64,000 bases of DNA from DASXUX01 sp036504595 (GTDB lineage Bacteria > Planctomycetota > SZUA-567 > H5-PLA8): the NCBI GenBank assembly GCA_036504595.1, contig DASXUX010000044.1:62001-126000 (forward strand). Direction: 5' to 3'. The notes under the pieces were generated by a model. The model ran no database searches, had not been told where the DNA came from, and worked only from the letters and a program-made list of their open reading frames with translations. Each line of letters opens with the position of its first letter. The first letter of the stretch is position 1. Shown here piece after piece: positions 39,900-49,513 of this stretch. The translations under genes and the position numbers were made by a program.

Positions 39900-42011
39900 C
39901 TAGTTCTCCGGCTTTGCGCCCGCCAAGTTCTGGTAGTACAGCCGAATCTGGCGCGCGTACTTCGCCGGCATCTTGCCTTTGATGGCCTGTTCGACTTCGG
40001 CGCGATCCTTCGGCGCCAGCGTCACGTTCCAGTTGCTCTGCTGCACTTCGCCGAGTTTGCCGTACTGGAACTGTCCCACGCCGGCCTCATGGTCCTTGCT
40101 TTCGCTCTTCGGCGGCGGCGGCTGCGCGGTCTTCTGCTGTTCCTTGGTCTTGGATTGCGCCATCGACTGCTGCGCTTTCTGCATGGCCTGCATCGCTTGA
40201 GCCTGCTGCTGCATAGCCTGCTGCTTCTGGCCCTGCTCCATCGACTTCTCCGCCTGCTGCATCGCCTGTTGAGCTTCCTGCATGGCCTGCTGCGCTTCCT
40301 CCGGCATGGCCTGCCCGAGCTCCTTCGCCTGATCGGCCAGATCCTGCTGCTGCGGAGCTTGCTGCTGCATCTGCTGCTGATCGGCTTGAGCGGTCTGGTC
40401 GGCGAGCTGTTTTTCGGCGGCCTGCATGTTCTGCATCGCCTGATCCATCGCCTTGTCGGCCGCTTGCTGGTCGGCCTGAGCCAGCTCCTTCATCGCGGCT
40501 GCTTCGGCCTTGTCGAGCGCCTGCATTGCCTGCTGTTCGGACTTCGCGGCTTCCTGCGGCTTCTGATCGGCGAGCTGCTGCGCGGCCTGTTCCATCGCCT
40601 TCTCGGCTTGCTGCATCGCGTCGGCGACGGGCTTGTCCTGCTGATTCTGTTCTTCCTTCTTGGCCTGGTCGGCCACCTGCTGAGCCTGCTCGGCGAGGTT
40701 CTTCTCGGGCTTAGCCAGGCTTTGAGCGTTCTCCGGCTTGGCCTGATCGGTCTGGTTTTTCAGATCCTGCTGCTTTTCGCGAAGCTCGTTGATCTTGTCG
40801 AGTTGCTGCTGCAGTTCGGCGACTTTCTCCTGCTGATCCTGCGTGCTGGCCATCTGCTCTTCGGTGCGTTTGATCGCATCGTTGATCGCCTGCAAAACTT
40901 CTTCCTGCTTCTTTGTCGCTTCGGGAGCTTTGTTGTCGGCGATCTGCTCCTTGGCCTGGTCGGACTTCTGTTCGGCCGGCGCGAGTTGCTTATCTTCCTT
41001 CTTCAACTCATCCAGCGCCTTCGACACGTCGCCCTGATCCTTCACCGCTTCGTTGACGGCCTTCTCGTTCTTCTGGTCGAGGTTCTTCGTTTCGTTGAGC
41101 GCCTGCTCCTGCTTTTCCTTGGCCGCCTTCAGTTGCTCCAATTTCTCTTCAAGCTTGGCCGTCTTGTCGTTGTTCTGGCTAAGCTGCTTGTCGGCTTCCT
41201 TCAGCGCCGCGAGTACGTCCTGTTCTTTCTGTTCGGCCGCGCGCGTCTTATTTTCGGTGATGTCGTTCTGCGCTTCGTTGGACTTCTTCTCGGCCTGAGC
41301 TTGCTCCAGTTTCTCCATCGCCTTCTTCACGTTCTCTTGAGCCTGCTCGTTGGCCTTGTCCTGAGCCTGCTCCTTCAGCTCTTTCACCGCCTTCTCGAGC
41401 TCGTCGGTCGCTTCCTTCTGCTTCTCGTTGGTCTCGGCCAGAGCCTTCTTCTCTTCTTCGTTGAGCTGGCTCTTGGGCTTGCCTTCCAGATTTTCTTTCT
41501 GCGCGCGAGTGTCCTTCAGCTTTTCGAGCGCTTCGATCTGCTTCTTGATCGCCTGCGCAAGCACCTTCTGGCCCATGGCTGGAGCGATCTCGCGTTTGAG
41601 CGTCCGGAGGATTTCTTCGAGCTCCTTCACGACCGTTTCTTGCCCGCCCATCGCGTCCTTCAGGCGATCCTTCGCCTCCGCCTGCTCCTTGCGAGCGCGG
41701 TGCATGACGTCGATGATTTCTTTGACGCGCTTGGTGCCGAGGTTGTCGAGCTTGCCCGTGGCGTTCTTCATGGGCTCTTTGGACTGCAGTTCGAGCAGAT
41801 TCTGCTGAATCTCCTCGAGTAAATCGCGCATGTTGTCGGACGTCTTGAGAAGCTGATTGCCGAGCTTCTCCTGCGAGCTCTGCACCGGCCGGATGCCCTT
41901 GATGGGGTCTTCCTTTTCGGTTTTCGGCGTCGTCGTTTCAGCCGCCAGATTCGCCGCGCAGAACACCACCAGCGCCGCCAGCCAGCCATATTGCGCGTGA
42001 TTAAACTTCAT
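39900..42011 (-). CDS. Exported giant coiled-coil, Gln/Ala/Lys/Glu-rich protein
   Basis: 703 residues from ATG 42011 (AAGGGGGGA upstream). The signal peptide YGWLAALVVFCAANLAAE is followed by almost continuous coiled coil. Residues 100-400 are Lys/Glu-rich (EKLKDTRAQKENLEGKPKSQ) and residues 400-650 are Gln/Ala/Met-rich (AMQQAEKSMEQGQKQQAMQQ). A short C-terminal globular part (YGKLGEVQQSNWNVTLAPKD) ends MPAKYARQIRLYYQNLA, a motif seen at the C-end of planctomycete DUF4175-like proteins near MoxR/VWA clusters. MoxR is encoded 3 kb away on the same strand. It is probably a periplasmic structural or sensor protein. The long plus-strand frame here is an artefact of Gln-rich composition. Confidence 0.72.
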   Translation of the reverse strand: MKFNHAQYGWLAALVVFCAANLAAETTTPKTEKEDPIKGIRPVQSSQEKLGNQLLKTSDNMRDLLEEIQQNLLELQSKEPMKNATGKLDNLGTKRVKEIIDVMHRARKEQAEAKDRLKDAMGGQETVVKELEEILRTLKREIAPAMGQKVLAQAIKKQIEALEKLKDTRAQKENLEGKPKSQLNEEEKKALAETNEKQKEATDELEKAVKELKEQAQDKANEQAQENVKKAMEKLEQAQAEKKSNEAQNDITENKTRAAEQKEQDVLAALKEADKQLSQNNDKTAKLEEKLEQLKAAKEKQEQALNETKNLDQKNEKAVNEAVKDQGDVSKALDELKKEDKQLAPAEQKSDQAKEQIADNKAPEATKKQEEVLQAINDAIKRTEEQMASTQDQQEKVAELQQQLDKINELREKQQDLKNQTDQAKPENAQSLAKPEKNLAEQAQQVADQAKKEEQNQQDKPVADAMQQAEKAMEQAAQQLADQKPQEAAKSEQQAMQALDKAEAAAMKELAQADQQAADKAMDQAMQNMQAAEKQLADQTAQADQQQMQQQAPQQQDLADQAKELGQAMPEEAQQAMQEAQQAMQQAEKSMEQGQKQQAMQQQAQAMQAMQKAQQSMAQSKTKEQQKTAQPPPPKSESKDHEAGVGQFQYGKLGEVQQSNWNVTLAPKDRAEVEQAIKGKMPAKYARQIRLYYQNLAGAKPEN

Positions 42012-42177
42012 GCTTCGTCCCCCCTTACAGAGACAGCCCGCACCCAGCGCCCACATACACCACTGCACTTGTGCTTCTTTCGCTTTACATGGATACACGC
42101 GACGGCCCTTTTTTGTTGGCTGAAACCGTCGCTTTTCGCAGCGCAAAGTCAGCCCCAAGCATAACCTGCAATATCCG

Positions 42178-42642
42178 TTATCGTCTGAACCTTACAATCC
42201 TGACCTCGCCGTCGTAATCGAGATGCTTCAGTTCGTCTTCCATCAGCGCCAGCACTTTCTCAGGGCTGCCGCCGCCGGTGCCGGCGCCAATCAGCGGAAA
42301 AGCGATGGAGCGCCAGCCATGTTCTTTCGCCAGCGAGAGCGCGTTGCGCACGCTGCCGCGAATTGACTTCTCAGACGACCGCCACAGCATGCTGATTCCG
42401 GCGACGTGAATAATGGATTTGAACGGCAGCTTGCCGGCGCCCGTCGTTACAGCTCCGCCTAATGGAATAGAGCCCTTCCTGCCAAGCTCCCAAAAGGGCG
42501 CGTAGCCCGCACGCTTCTTGATTGCTCCCGAAACGCCTTGCGGCAGCAGCAGCCACCAGGGAATGATGTTGCGATTCCAGGCGTTGACGATGACATCAAC
42601 GTCCTGGTCGAGCAGATCGCCATCAACCACCCGCACGATCAC
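42178..42642 (-). CDS. Macro-domain protein (ADP-ribose-1''-phosphate-type)
   Basis: 154 residues. MIVRVVDGDLLDQDVDVIVN followed by AWN, the GVSGAIKKRAG loop, GGAVTTGAGKLPFKSIIHVA and FPLIGAGTGGGSPEKVL correspond in order to the macro-domain strands and ADP-ribose-binding loops. Such proteins bind or hydrolyse ADP-ribose derivatives. The insertion IPWWLLLPQG before the GVSGAI loop is unusual. It is a cytoplasmic single-domain protein between the coiled-coil and GH28-like genes on the same strand. No neighbouring ADP-ribosyltransferase was seen. Confidence 0.82.
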   Translation of the reverse strand: MIVRVVDGDLLDQDVDVIVNAWNRNIIPWWLLLPQGVSGAIKKRAGYAPFWELGRKGSIPLGGAVTTGAGKLPFKSIIHVAGISMLWRSSEKSIRGSVRNALSLAKEHGWRSIAFPLIGAGTGGGSPEKVLALMEDELKHLDYDGEVRIVRFRR

Positions 42643-42653
42643 GCTGAAAGCTC

Positions 42654-44063
42654 CTACTTGAACTGAATTTCCTTCGCGTGCGCATTGATCTTCACCTTCC
42701 CGCCCGCTGCGTCCTTAATCACATTTCCGCCAACCTTGAAGTGCTCGAACGTGACGTTCTCCACCAGATGAGCGGCGTCGAAGCCCATTATTTCGGAGAT
42801 GGCGTGCGGGCCATCGACGACGGAGACGTTCCTTAGCACCACGTCGCGCAGGTGGCCGCGCTCCGGATCGTGGCCCCACATGTCCTTGCAGATCCAAAAG
42901 CGCACCAGGCGGTTGCGAGTGTCCTCGACGCGGATGTCTTCAAAGCGCACGCCGCTCACCGTCCCGCCGTCGCTCATGTGGATGGCGATTGAGCCGATTC
43001 CGTGATCGTGGATGATGTCGCAGTCCTTAAAGAGCACGCCGCTGATGTTGTTGCGCGTCTCGTACGTGACGCCGATGCCGTAGGCGCGGTCGTTCCACAC
43101 CACGCAGTTGCGCACGGTGATGTTTTTGCATTCGGGGGCCGGCGGGGCCGCGGTCGTCTTCACGCAAATCTCGTCGTCGTTGTTGCGCAGGAAACAATTC
43201 TCGACCAGCACGTCCTGGCTGTTGACGATGTTGATCCCGTCGCTGTTCTCGCGGTGGCAGATCTCCTTCACGTTGCGGTACGTCGCGCGCGTGCAATTGA
43301 AGATCGGCGTGCACCAGCACGGCGAATCCTTGATGATGATCCCTTCGACCAGCACATCCGTGCAGTTATGGATGGCGATCGGGCACTTCGAATGCCACGG
43401 CAGGCCGCTCATGTCCAGAATCCCGCGCCCGCGCACTTTCACATTCTTCGCATTCTCGATGCAGAACAGGTTCTGGTAGACTTTGTTCCCCGCCCAGTTC
43501 TTCTCCTGCACCGGCTTCTCGTCCGGCAGAATCTTCCCGCGAACGATCGCCCCGCCCGCGACATAGATCGTCTTGTCGCTTCCGATTTTCGTCGTCGAAA
43601 CTTCATGCACGCCCGGGCCGAAATACAGAACGTTCGGGTTCTTCGCGTCCGGCACATCCGTTTCCAGGGGATTCGCAAAGAGCAGCAGCGGCCGGATAAA
43701 GCTCCCGTTGATTTCCAGGCTCAGGTTTCGCGGCTGATTCAGCGAAAACGAAATCGTGTCACCTTCCAGCGTCGGCGTAACACCGGACGAAAGCGGACGC
43801 ACGACTGCCTTCTCCACTTTTCGCGCGGACTTCACCTTCAGCTTCACCTCGCCGGAAAAATCAAAATACGCAAACGACGCGGGGCCGCCGTGGAGTGTTG
43901 CCGCCGTGTAGACGAAGACGGGCTTGCCGTCGGCCTCAAAGGTGTAATCGGCCGAAGGCTTTTCGCCCTCGGGCGCGGGGTAGAGGACCAGCTTGCTTTC
44001 GGCGGCGCTAAGCAACGTAACGAACGTGAATACCAACACGAAAACAGAAATAGTGGGTCTCAA
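42654..44063 (-). CDS. Secreted GH28-like right-handed beta-helix protein
   Basis: 469 residues. The signal peptide is SVFVLVFTFVTLLSAAE. An N-terminal beta region (25-140) is followed by a parallel beta-helix. NSDGINIVNSQDVLVENC and NNDDEICVKT match the GH28 motifs NTDG and DD. The expected GHG appears to be replaced (NDRAYGIGVTYETRNN) and no RIK was found, so pectinase activity is uncertain. Related family members are rhamno- or xylogalacturonan hydrolases and uncharacterised exported proteins. The TRATYRNVKEICHRENSDG region is typical of these. It is followed by a family-C hairpin. Confidence 0.75.
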   Translation of the reverse strand: MRPTISVFVLVFTFVTLLSAAESKLVLYPAPEGEKPSADYTFEADGKPVFVYTAATLHGGPASFAYFDFSGEVKLKVKSARKVEKAVVRPLSSGVTPTLEGDTISFSLNQPRNLSLEINGSFIRPLLLFANPLETDVPDAKNPNVLYFGPGVHEVSTTKIGSDKTIYVAGGAIVRGKILPDEKPVQEKNWAGNKVYQNLFCIENAKNVKVRGRGILDMSGLPWHSKCPIAIHNCTDVLVEGIIIKDSPCWCTPIFNCTRATYRNVKEICHRENSDGINIVNSQDVLVENCFLRNNDDEICVKTTAAPPAPECKNITVRNCVVWNDRAYGIGVTYETRNNISGVLFKDCDIIHDHGIGSIAIHMSDGGTVSGVRFEDIRVEDTRNRLVRFWICKDMWGHDPERGHLRDVVLRNVSVVDGPHAISEIMGFDAAHLVENVTFEHFKVGGNVIKDAAGGKVKINAHAKEIQFK

Positions 44064-44091
44064 GGATCCCCCTCACCCGGCGCTGCGCGCC

Positions 44092-44117
44092 ACCCTCTCC
44101 CTCCCGGGGGAGAGGGT
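44092..44117 (-). repeat. Family-C hairpin (ACCCTCTCCC/GGGAGAGGGT)
   Basis: Perfect 10-bp arms (44092-44101, 44108-44117) with a 6-base loop between the moxR stop and the start of the GH28-like gene. Confidence 0.75.
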
Positions 44118-44159
44118 AATCCCCGGCACCGTCCCGAATGCCAAGAGTCGGCCGCGCCG

Positions 44160-45197
<1,038 letters not shown>

Positions 45198-45209
45198 CGG
45201 GATCTCCTG

Positions 45210-45266
45210 TAGCGCAATCCTCCCGGATTGCGTCCTCGGCGTGCGCAATCCAGGAGGATTGCGCTA
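45210..45266. repeat. Family-B palindrome in the moxR leader
   Basis: Perfect 14-bp arms TAGCGCAATCCTCC (45210-45223) and its complement (45253-45266), each half being a smaller palindrome. The arm ends 3-4 bases from the GGAG of the moxR ribosome-binding sequence. Confidence 0.8.
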
Positions 45267-45302
45267 CTAAGCCGCGTTTATACCCGTCAGCACAGGCAAG
45301 GG

Positions 45303-45412
45303 TCAAGGGCTTCAGGCTTTGGACTTTGGGCATTAGGCTTTGGGCATTGGGCTTTAGGCACTGATCGCAGAGACCCAAGGCCCATAGCCCAAAGTCCAAA
45401 GTCCCAAGCCTT
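45303..45412. repeat. Inverted pair of heptamer arrays (GGCTTTG-type)
   Basis: AGGCTTT, GGACTTT, GGGCATT, AGGCTTT, GGGCATT units (45303-45362) face complements (CCCATAG, CCCAAAG, TCCAAAG) at 45372-45412, in the divergent promoter region of moxR and the UPF0173 gene. Confidence 0.85.
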
Positions 45413-45479
45413 CTTTTGAACGATTGCTTTTCCCTCCCGCTCTGTATAAAAGACTCCGGCGGACTCAGGAGGACTTTCA

Positions 45480-46175
45480 ATGCCCTTTCTCACGTACTAC
45501 GGCCACTCGGCGATACAGCTCGAAGACGGCAAATTCACGCTGCTCATCGACCCGTTCTTCTCCGGCAACCCGCTCGCGCCCATCAAGCCCGCGCAGATCG
45601 AAAAATGCGACTACATCCTGGTCACGCATGGCCACGGCGACCACCTCGGCGACACGGTGGCCCTTGCCAAGCGCCATAAATCAACCGTCATCGCCACCTA
45701 CGAACTGGGCCTGTATCTGCAGCAAAAAGAAGTGACGGTGCACGCGATGGCCGTCGGCGGCAGCCACGATTTCCCATTCGGCCGCGTGAAGATGACGCCC
45801 GCCCTGCACGGCTGCGGCGGCGAACCTGACGTGGACGGTGTCACTCCGCCGGCCAACATGCCCGTCGGTTACCTCATCACCTTCGGCAAGAAGGTTCTCT
45901 ACCACGCCGGCGACACAGCGCTGTTCTCCGACATGAAACTCATCGGCGAGAAGACGACGATCAACGTGGCCTGCCTGCCGATCGGGGACAATTTCACGAT
46001 GGGAATTGACGACGCCGCGCGCGCCAATGAGTTCCTCAACGCGGAACGCTGCGTGCCGGTGCACTACAACACGTACGAGGTGATCAAAGCCGACGCCAAA
46101 GCCTTCGCCTTCAAAATCGAGAAGCAAGGCAAGAAGTGCACGATCCTCAAGCCCGGCGAACGGCTGGAGTACTGA
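45480..46175 (+). CDS. UPF0173-type metal-dependent hydrolase (metallo-beta-lactamase fold)
   Basis: 231 residues. FLTYYGHSAIQLEDGKFTLL with IDPFFSGNP, the metal-binding THGHGDHLGD (HxHxDH) and LYHAGDTALFSDM are diagnostic of UPF0173/YtkL. A late VHYNTYEVI gives the last His. It probably binds two metal ions and hydrolyses an unknown small substrate in the cytoplasm. AGGAGG precedes the ATG. Downstream lies a heptamer array and then a family-A repeat. Confidence 0.88.
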   Translation: MPFLTYYGHSAIQLEDGKFTLLIDPFFSGNPLAPIKPAQIEKCDYILVTHGHGDHLGDTVALAKRHKSTVIATYELGLYLQQKEVTVHAMAVGGSHDFPFGRVKMTPALHGCGGEPDVDGVTPPANMPVGYLITFGKKVLYHAGDTALFSDMKLIGEKTTINVACLPIGDNFTMGIDDAARANEFLNAERCVPVHYNTYEVIKADAKAFAFKIEKQGKKCTILKPGERLEY

Positions 46176-46202
46176 TCAGTAGGCAGCGGCAGTAGGCAGG
46201 AG
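46173..46202 (+). repeat. Heptamer array (unit AGTAGGC)
   Basis: TGATCAG, TAGGCAG, CGGCAGT, AGGCAGG start at the stop codon of the UPF0173 gene. Confidence 0.6.
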
Positions 46203-46207
46203 GCTGT

Positions 46208-46234
46208 ATCAGAACCGCGACCGTAAGGGAGCGG
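46208..46234 (+). repeat. Family-A repeat (intergenic)
   Basis: Identical over its whole 27 bases to the copy at 7474-7500. Confidence 0.9.
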
Positions 46235-46316
46235 CGATTAAGTGCCGCAGGCGCGCCCCAGCGGCCCCAAGCAGCCGGGCGCAAGCCCGCTGCCCCTTAT
46301 AGGCTTTGGTGAGTCC

Positions 46317-47156
46317 TCACGCGCGCCCGGATGTCTTCGCAGCGTTCCAGATGGCTCGGACTTTGTGGGCGTAATGGGGGAAGGCGCGTTCGGGGGGTTC
46401 AAGCTCTGGGTGCCACTTCTTCTCCCATTCGAAGCTGAAGAAGCTGTCGAATTTATCTTTCTTGAAGCGGCCGAGAATTTTTTCGAGCGGCAGGTCGCCG
46501 GCGCCGACCATCACGTAGGTGATTTTTCCGTCGGGGCCTCTGTAGCCGTCCTTTAGATGACAATAGCAGATGTGCTTTCGGACTTTGTCGTACGTCACAT
46601 CCCACGGCTCGATGCCCGTTTCGTAGGCGTTCAGAATATCGTAGACGATGCCAAACCCCGCCGGATTGCTGACCGTGTTGACGATCTGCATCACGCGATC
46701 GCCGGAGCACCAGTCGTCGTGCGTCTCCAGGCCGATCTTCACGCCGCGCTTGGCGGCTTCGTCGGCCAGCGGCTTGATCGCACTCGCGACTTTGGCGGTG
46801 ATCTCGTCCTTGTTCGCGTCCTTCGAAATTCCGCCGCCGAACGTGCGCACGTACTTGGCGCCCATCGCTTCGGCAATCGCCAGAAGCTTGCGCATCAGCG
46901 CCTGGTTCTCGGCGATCTTTGCCTTATCGGCGAACGCAAAGGTGCAGTAGCCCATGATGCTCATAACGGGCACGCCTGCATCGCGGAAAACCTTTCCGCA
47001 CTGCTTCGCCAAGTCCAGCGGCGCGTCCGGATAGAAGTGGTTTTTGTCTTCCTTCGTGCGCAGTTCGATGCCGTCGTACCCATACGCCTTCGCGTTCTGG
47101 GCGATTTGTTCCCATGACCAATCCGGGCAACCGAGCGTGGTGAATGAGAGTTTCAT
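46317..47156 (-). CDS. Sugar phosphate isomerase/epimerase (xylose isomerase-like TIM barrel)
   Basis: 279 residues, MKLSFTTLGCPDWSWEQIAQ, with NAKAYGYDGIELRTKEDKNH, VRTFGGGISKDANKDEITAK, KIGLETHDDWCSGDRVMQIV and YCHLKDGYRGPDGKITYVMV. This order, with Glu and His metal ligands (E in LETHDD, H in CHLKDG), is the AP-endonuclease-2/IolE-like family. It is cytoplasmic; the sugar is unknown. GAGGAGC-type sequence precedes the ATG. It could act on products of the neighbouring glycosidases. Confidence 0.82.
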   Translation of the reverse strand: MKLSFTTLGCPDWSWEQIAQNAKAYGYDGIELRTKEDKNHFYPDAPLDLAKQCGKVFRDAGVPVMSIMGYCTFAFADKAKIAENQALMRKLLAIAEAMGAKYVRTFGGGISKDANKDEITAKVASAIKPLADEAAKRGVKIGLETHDDWCSGDRVMQIVNTVSNPAGFGIVYDILNAYETGIEPWDVTYDKVRKHICYCHLKDGYRGPDGKITYVMVGAGDLPLEKILGRFKKDKFDSFFSFEWEKKWHPELEPPERAFPHYAHKVRAIWNAAKTSGRA

Positions 47157-47204
47157 GGATGAGCTCCTTTGTATGAGGACTCTTTTTCTAAACGCGGAGA
47201 ACGG

Positions 47205-47325
47205 AAACGGGTATGGGGTATCGAGTATAGGGTATGGGGGTTGATTTTTATCGCAAGCGACCCCGAGACCCTATACCCCATACCCGATACCCCCGCTGTT
47301 CCTCTGCGTCCTCCGCGGTGAAAAG
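47205..47325. repeat. Inverted pair of heptamer arrays (GGGTATG / ATACCCC) plus CTCTGCG units
   Basis: GGGTATG, GGGTATC, GAGTATA, GGGTATG (47205-47240) face ACCCTAT, ACCCCAT, ACCCGAT (47262-47292). A CCTCTGC/GTCCTCC/GCGGTGA tract follows to 47325, next to the speA stop. Confidence 0.85.
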
Positions 47326-47327
47326 TT

Positions 47328-49235
47328 TCAGCCTTCGAGGTACGTATACCCATCCATCCCGTTCTGGTACATCGTAGTGAACAGGCGCAGGTCTTCGAGC
47401 GTCATCTTGCCGGCGCGGACGGCGGCTTCGGAGGCCGAGCGCAAGCGGTGGATCATCTCGTTCTTGTCGTAGCTGACATAATGGAGCACGTCTTCTACGG
47501 TATCGCCAGTCTCGACTTGTTCGACGCGGTAGCCGTTTTCGTCAAGAGCCACGTGGACGGCGTTCGTGTCGCCGAACAGGTTGTGCAAGTCGCCGAGAAT
47601 TTCCTGGTACGCTCCAACGAGGAATATCCCCAGGAAGTACGGTTCGGGCGTGAGCGGGTGCATTTCGAGCACGCTCTTCACGTCCTTCAGGTCGATGAAG
47701 TTCTCGATCTTTCCGTCGCTGTCGCAGGTGATGTCCGCCAGCACGCCGCGGCGCGCGGGCCGTTCGTTCAAGCGGTGGATCGGCATGATCGGGAACAGAT
47801 GGTTGATGGCCCAATGGTCAGGCACGCTCTGGAAGAGCGAGAAATTACAAAAGTAGGTGTCGGCCATGCTGCGTTCCAGCCGGTCGAGTTCTTCCGGGAC
47901 GAGCGGCATGACCCTGACGATCTTCAGCACGCGCTTGCAGGTCAGCCAGAACAGCTTTTCGGCCAGCGCGCGCTGCTTCAGGCTTAGGTAGCCGAGGTTG
48001 AACATCGTCACGGCTTCATCGCGCATCTGCACGGCGTCGTGATAGGCTTCGAGGAAGTTCTTGCGCGTGACGGAGGCGCAGGTTTCGCGCAGATTCCACA
48101 ACACGTTCGGGGCGTCTTCAGGCAGTTCGATGTGCGGGTCTTCGCCGCCGCCGTTCTGCGGCACGGTCTCCGCCACGCCCAGCACGTTCATGATCAGCAT
48201 GCTGTGGTGAGCGGTCAGCGCGCGTCCGGATTCGCTGACGATGCTGGGATGTTCCACGCCGGCTTCGTCGCAGACTTCCATCACCTGGAAGATGACGTCG
48301 TTGGCGTACTCCTGCATCGAGTAGTTCATCGATGCGTCAAAGTTCGTGTTGCTGCCGTCGTAATCCACGGCCAGGCCGCCGCCGACGTCCAGGTACTTCA
48401 GGCCGGCGCCGAGCTTGTTCAGTTCGACGTAGAAGCGCGCGGCTTCTTTGAGCGCCGACTTGATGTTGCGGATGGCACTGACCTGGCTGCCGATGTGGAA
48501 GTGCAACAGTTGCAGGCAATCCAGCATTTCTTTCGCGCGCAAGACTTCGCAGACTTGCAGCATTTCTTCGGCGGTGAAACCGAACTTCGATTTGTCGCCG
48601 CTGCTCTGTTCCCACCGGCCGGTTCCGCGCGCGTTGAGTTTGGCGCGGATGCCGATCATCGGACGGACCTTATGCTTGTCGGCCATGCGCAGCACCAGGT
48701 CGAGCTCGGTGACTTTTTCGAGAACGATCACGATCTTGCGGTCGAGCTTGCTGCCGAGCAGCGCCAGCTCGAGATATTCTTCATCTTTGTAGCCGTTGCA
48801 GATGAAGAGCGCGTCGGGCGTGTCGAGCAGCGCGAGGATGGTCATCAATTCGGGCTTGCTGCCGGCTTCGAGCCCGAAATGGAAATCGCGGCCGTGTTTG
48901 ACGAGCGCTTCGACGACGTGACGCTCCTGATTCACCTTGATCGGGTACACGCCGCGGAAGAAGCCGCGATAGTTCTGTTCTTTAATGGCGGTGTTGAAGC
49001 AGTTGTTCAGTTCTTCGACACGGTGTTTCAAGATATCCGGGAAGCGGATCAACATCGGCGAGCCGATTCCGCGCGCCTCGATGTCCGCGACCAGCACTTT
49101 CAAGTCGATGCCAGTGTCTTTCAATCCCGTCGGATGGACGACGAGGTGACCCTGGTCATTGACCGAGAAAAACTGCCGGCCCCAGTTGTTTACGCCGTAT
49201 AGTTCAACTGCGTCCTGTACGGACCAGCTTTCCAC
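47328..49235 (-). CDS. speA: Biosynthetic arginine decarboxylase
   Basis: 635 residues from GTG 49235, with AGGAGGA about 8 bases upstream; the frame continues 27 codons further without support. SWSVQDAVELYGVNNWGRQF and FFSVNDQGHLVVHP open SpeA. The PLP lysine segment YPIKVNQERHVVEAL, FGLEAGSKPEL, KYLDVGGGLAVDYDGSNTN and HPSIVSESGRALTAHHSMLI are family markers. The product is agmatine for putrescine and spermidine synthesis. Length is normal for SpeA. No agmatinase or ureohydrolase is in the window. Confidence 0.92.
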   Translation of the reverse strand: MESWSVQDAVELYGVNNWGRQFFSVNDQGHLVVHPTGLKDTGIDLKVLVADIEARGIGSPMLIRFPDILKHRVEELNNCFNTAIKEQNYRGFFRGVYPIKVNQERHVVEALVKHGRDFHFGLEAGSKPELMTILALLDTPDALFICNGYKDEEYLELALLGSKLDRKIVIVLEKVTELDLVLRMADKHKVRPMIGIRAKLNARGTGRWEQSSGDKSKFGFTAEEMLQVCEVLRAKEMLDCLQLLHFHIGSQVSAIRNIKSALKEAARFYVELNKLGAGLKYLDVGGGLAVDYDGSNTNFDASMNYSMQEYANDVIFQVMEVCDEAGVEHPSIVSESGRALTAHHSMLIMNVLGVAETVPQNGGGEDPHIELPEDAPNVLWNLRETCASVTRKNFLEAYHDAVQMRDEAVTMFNLGYLSLKQRALAEKLFWLTCKRVLKIVRVMPLVPEELDRLERSMADTYFCNFSLFQSVPDHWAINHLFPIMPIHRLNERPARRGVLADITCDSDGKIENFIDLKDVKSVLEMHPLTPEPYFLGIFLVGAYQEILGDLHNLFGDTNAVHVALDENGYRVEQVETGDTVEDVLHYVSYDKNEMIHRLRSASEAAVRAGKMTLEDLRLFTTMYQNGMDGYTYLEG

Positions 49236-49377
49236 TGTCCAGACTTCCTCCTGAATTGTGCGGAGACTGTGTGCGACGGGCGCCCCCACACGCCGCGTTG
49301 TCTGCCATATGTGCAAAGTTATTTCGCAAACCGATTCAACGCAAGAGTTTTTGGGGAAGAAGGTGAAAAAAGTTTTT

Positions 49378-49482
49378 GGGAGTGGTACTTGGGGAGTGGT
49401 GAGTGGTCGAGTGGTGGTCTACGTTAGCACGCGTCGGTTCGGTGCCACTCACGACTCACCACTCACCACTCACCAAAGACGG
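49378..49482. repeat. Inverted pair of heptamer arrays (GGAGTGG / ACTCACC)
   Basis: GGAGTGG, GGTGAGT-type units (49378-49424) face ACTCACG, ACTCACC, ACTCACC complements (49443-49482) between divergent speA and the sulfatase gene. Confidence 0.85.
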
Positions 49483-49513
49483 TGTATCCGGACTGGAGGG
49501 AGGTTTTTCGAAC

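Noticed and set aside
40089..41822. 577-codon frame antisense to the coiled-coil gene, rich in Leu
   Set aside because: It is the mirror of Gln/Lys/Glu codons. The minus strand has a signal peptide, ribosome site and normal start.
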